The notes below the pieces were generated by a model, which saw only the letters and a list, made by a program, of their open reading frames with translations, had not been told where the DNA came from and searched no databases. This document shows, piece after piece, positions 62,211 to 64,000 of a DNA stretch of 64,000 nucleotides. Where the stretch lies: positions 33,418-97,417 of the forward strand of contig JADLHA010000041.1 of assembly GCA_020848995.1 (NCBI GenBank), given 5' to 3'. The stretch is from Saprospiraceae bacterium (GTDB lineage Bacteria; Bacteroidota; Bacteroidia; Chitinophagales; Saprospiraceae). A program made the translations under genes and the position numbers. The number at the start of each line of letters is the position of its first letter. Position 1 is the first letter of the stretch.

Positions 62211-63716
62211 TCAGTAGATCTTGTTGGCTTCTTCGTTCAGGTATTTCTGCCTCATTTCACTACGATCCGGAAGTTGGCGGTGATGCCATTTGTGGATGAT
62301 CTTGCCGTCCTTGAACAAGACAAGCCCCGGGTTAGACCGCATAATCGTCTTCAGCAAAAGGTCATCGGCCTCGTAAACGGGATAACTCATACCAGACTGC
62401 TTGCTCAAATCGATAACCCCCTCTTCGGTCAGTCCACCAAAGACTGCATGAACAGACACGCTTTCCGAACGCAGGGAATCCAGGAGTGGAATAAATTTAG
62501 ATTTCAGTATGTTTAGGTATTCCGGATCCCAGGTGTATTTGTTGCGCTTGATTTGTCGTTCGACTATGGTGTCGCGCGATACCACCAAAGGCCCTTCATC
62601 GGTGGTTACCGTGTCGGCGATCTTGATGCTGTCGCGTACGAGCATGGTCTCTGACACGGCTGAATAGCTCAGTTTCGGGCTGACGATCAGGAAACTGTAG
62701 TTGGGGTCAGCCAGCAAGGATTCGGCATAGCTCTCCCCCTCAAAGGAAACCAGGTCAAAATCAGAAATTTTGGTCCGGGGAATGCTTGGCGTCGATTTGA
62801 TCTGGTCCAGCGTTTCCCAGCTTGCCTTAAACTGGGGATTGGATTTGAACGAGTCCAGGTATGCGGCATAGGGCACTTCCAGCTCCATCCCCGACAACCG
62901 GTTGCGCACTCTGTATGCGAGAATTTCAACTTCTGCCTGGGCTTTGCGCTCTGCTTCCAGTTGCTCGCGGATGTTGGCTCCCGATTTGAATGGACGGAAG
63001 TCGATCGCGGGCTCGTTCCAGACAAAATTGGAAAAGCAGAACAGCAACAAGCCGGCTGTGCTGATGGCCGTCAACGACCTCCGGAGCAGGGGCGAGAACA
63101 ATTGGTTGAGGTGCCTCCAGCGCAACAAAAACCAGATGGCGGGAATCATCAGCACGAGGTCTTTGGTGAACGAAGTCTGCGGAGCAAGTTTGATGAAGTC
63201 CCCAAAGCAGCCACAATCCGTTACGCGCATCTGGTTGCTGTTGAAGGCAGTCCATCGGGAGAATTCAAAGAAATTGGCGTCGTTGGGAACGTAGCCCGTC
63301 AGAAAGGTAAACCCGGTCAGGATGGTAAAAAAAACCATGATGATGAAAAACAGCCAGGCCGACAACTGACGTCGGTATCCGATGATGAGCATGATTCCAA
63401 GAACGATTTCCAGGACGATCATAAACACCGAAAAAGCGATGGAATGATTCGAAAAAACCGGAAAAACCGGGGCCATAAATTTGAGCATTGACCCTCGGCA
63501 GGTATCCTCGAATGCCGTGAAATACTGCTCCATTTTATAGGCTGTACCCAGAGGATCTACGGCCTTGACAAAACCTGAAATGACAAACAGGATTCCGGCA
63601 AAATTTTGCAAAAAATGATCGGCAAATGCCATTCCGCCAGCCGCTTTTTTGGACAAGAACCACGTAATGATGGCAGCGAGTGCAGCAACGGTAAGAAATA
63701 GAGTAACAATCGTCAT
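62211..63716 (-). CDS. DoxX/MauE-like membrane protein with redoxin-like C-terminal domain (BT_3928 family)
   Basis: This 501-aa inner-membrane protein has about five membrane segments in the first 260 residues, and ADHFLQNFAGILFVISGFVKAVDPLGTAYKMEQYF is the DoxX-type signature. The motif DCGCFGDFIKL resembles the MauE-like redox motif. The soluble C-terminal half (about 300-500) looks thioredoxin-fold-like: SFLIVSPKLSYSAVSE, VHAVFGGLTEEG, NPGLVLFKDGKIIHKWHH. This arrangement is the BT_3928 family of Bacteroidota, thought to act in envelope redox or quinone-linked chemistry, with no proven function. Start ATG 63716; a perfect promoter box is 44 nt upstream. Confidence 0.82.
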   Translation of the reverse strand: MTIVTLFLTVAALAAIITWFLSKKAAGGMAFADHFLQNFAGILFVISGFVKAVDPLGTAYKMEQYFTAFEDTCRGSMLKFMAPVFPVFSNHSIAFSVFMIVLEIVLGIMLIIGYRRQLSAWLFFIIMVFFTILTGFTFLTGYVPNDANFFEFSRWTAFNSNQMRVTDCGCFGDFIKLAPQTSFTKDLVLMIPAIWFLLRWRHLNQLFSPLLRRSLTAISTAGLLLFCFSNFVWNEPAIDFRPFKSGANIREQLEAERKAQAEVEILAYRVRNRLSGMELEVPYAAYLDSFKSNPQFKASWETLDQIKSTPSIPRTKISDFDLVSFEGESYAESLLADPNYSFLIVSPKLSYSAVSETMLVRDSIKIADTVTTDEGPLVVSRDTIVERQIKRNKYTWDPEYLNILKSKFIPLLDSLRSESVSVHAVFGGLTEEGVIDLSKQSGMSYPVYEADDLLLKTIMRSNPGLVLFKDGKIIHKWHHRQLPDRSEMRQKYLNEEANKIY

Positions 63717-63760
63717 ATCTCAATTACTTTATGGTCAACGGCTTGTCAGGATGCTAAGCA

Positions 63761-63768
63761 AATGTATC
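63761..63768 (-). promoter_or_regulatory. Promoter -7 box of the DoxX-like gene (TACATTTG)
   Basis: A perfect reverse-strand TAnnTTTG match 44 nt upstream of the ATG at 63716, giving a longer leader than most genes here. Confidence 0.5.
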
Positions 63769-63814
63769 CGGAGAAATGCACAAAAGCTGCAATTTGTTGC
63801 AAATAACTTACAAT

Positions 63815-64000
63815 TAACGGCAATTCTAAAAACTCCATTTTGATGCCAGAATGAAAAGGGCTGCCTCCCTCCACTCCCTGTTGATGCCAGAATGAAAAGG
63901 GCTGCCTCCCTCCACTCCCTGTTGATGCCAGAATGAAAAGGGCTGCCTCCCTCCACTCCCTGTTGATGCCAGAATGAATTTAGCAAAACAAGCCGAGGCG
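63815..64000. repeat. TIR repeat element, copy 4, with 41-bp tandem units; cut by window edge
   Basis: Left end TAACGGCAATTCTA matches the TIR at 12 of 14 positions. Three exact-length 41-bp units begin at 63840, 63881 and 63922, with a fourth partial unit at 63963 that switches to AATGAATTTAGC, the inner inverted repeat. The last 31 bases equal the reverse complement of copy 2 around 45080-45110, so the element continues past the window. It is in the same orientation as copy 1. Confidence 0.85.

Noticed and set aside
63735-63986. Reverse ORF of 83 aa in the tandem repeat (FWHQQGVEGGSPFHSG type peptides), also seen in copies 1 and 2
   Set aside because: The 41-bp unit is not a multiple of three, so the same DNA is read in three frames; there is no start or promoter context. 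It is a by-product of the repeat.
63840-64000. CRISPR array at the right edge
   Set aside because: The units are contiguous 41-bp repeats with no unique spacers.

Overview
The window comes from a Bacteroidota chromosome, most likely a Saprospiria/Saprospiraceae-type organism. Three signs support this. Many genes are preceded by the Bacteroidota promoter element TAnnTTTG, usually 4 to 26 nt before the start codon. Seven large secreted proteins end in type IX secretion (T9SS) type A sorting domains. Several core genes have Bacteroidota-type forms: a 310-aa NusB, a lipoprotein BamA/TamA-like protein, a one-chain PurL and a split PabA/PabB/PabC set. No tRNA, rRNA, CRISPR array, phage or transposase gene was recognised.

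Layout, left to right. 1-31 kb is mostly housekeeping in short, often divergent units: smc (cut by the left edge), a MATE exporter, a metallophosphoesterase, a thioesterase, leuS, a 3-hydroxyacyl-CoA dehydrogenase, a BadF/NAGK-type kinase overlapping pfkA, the folate genes pabA and pabB-pabC, and yggS. These are followed by two T9SS-exported proteins (one with FG-GAP repeats), purL with a TlpA-like lipoprotein, an rRNA methyltransferase gene divergent from a TamL/BamA-like gene, then rluD, a LuxC-type reductase and nth, a Cys/Met PLP enzyme, and an ADH-like gene with a YfcE-like phosphodiesterase.

31-56.5 kb is an accessory surface-protein island. Three tandem giant genes (1421-1473 aa) and a fourth of 2077 aa share one plan: signal peptide, Cys-rich HYR/Ig-like region, carboxypeptidase-regulatory-like domain, dockerin-like pair, cohesin-like domain and T9SS tail. 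Next to the 2077-aa gene, and divergent from it, lies a 963-aa protein made of nine ~92-residue Cys-rich repeats that I do not recognise. Two small genes (a DUF3667-like membrane protein and a coiled-coil lipoprotein) sit between the third and fourth giants. The giants carry both a dockerin-like and a cohesin-like module in one chain, which suggests a self-assembling surface matrix or fibre; this is inference.

56.6-64 kb returns to housekeeping: an aspartate-type aminotransferase, nusB-guaA with a periplasmic-binding-like lipoprotein, and a DoxX/redoxin membrane protein.

A dispersed non-coding repeat family with terminal inverted repeats (TAAGGGCACTTCTA), an inner inverted repeat and a 41-bp tandem unit occurs four times (14.9, 45.0, 57.9 and 63.8 kb). 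In the first copy the two ends supply the stop codons of both flanking convergent genes. This family, the dockerin/cohesin giants and the nine-repeat Cys-rich protein are the most unusual items in the window.
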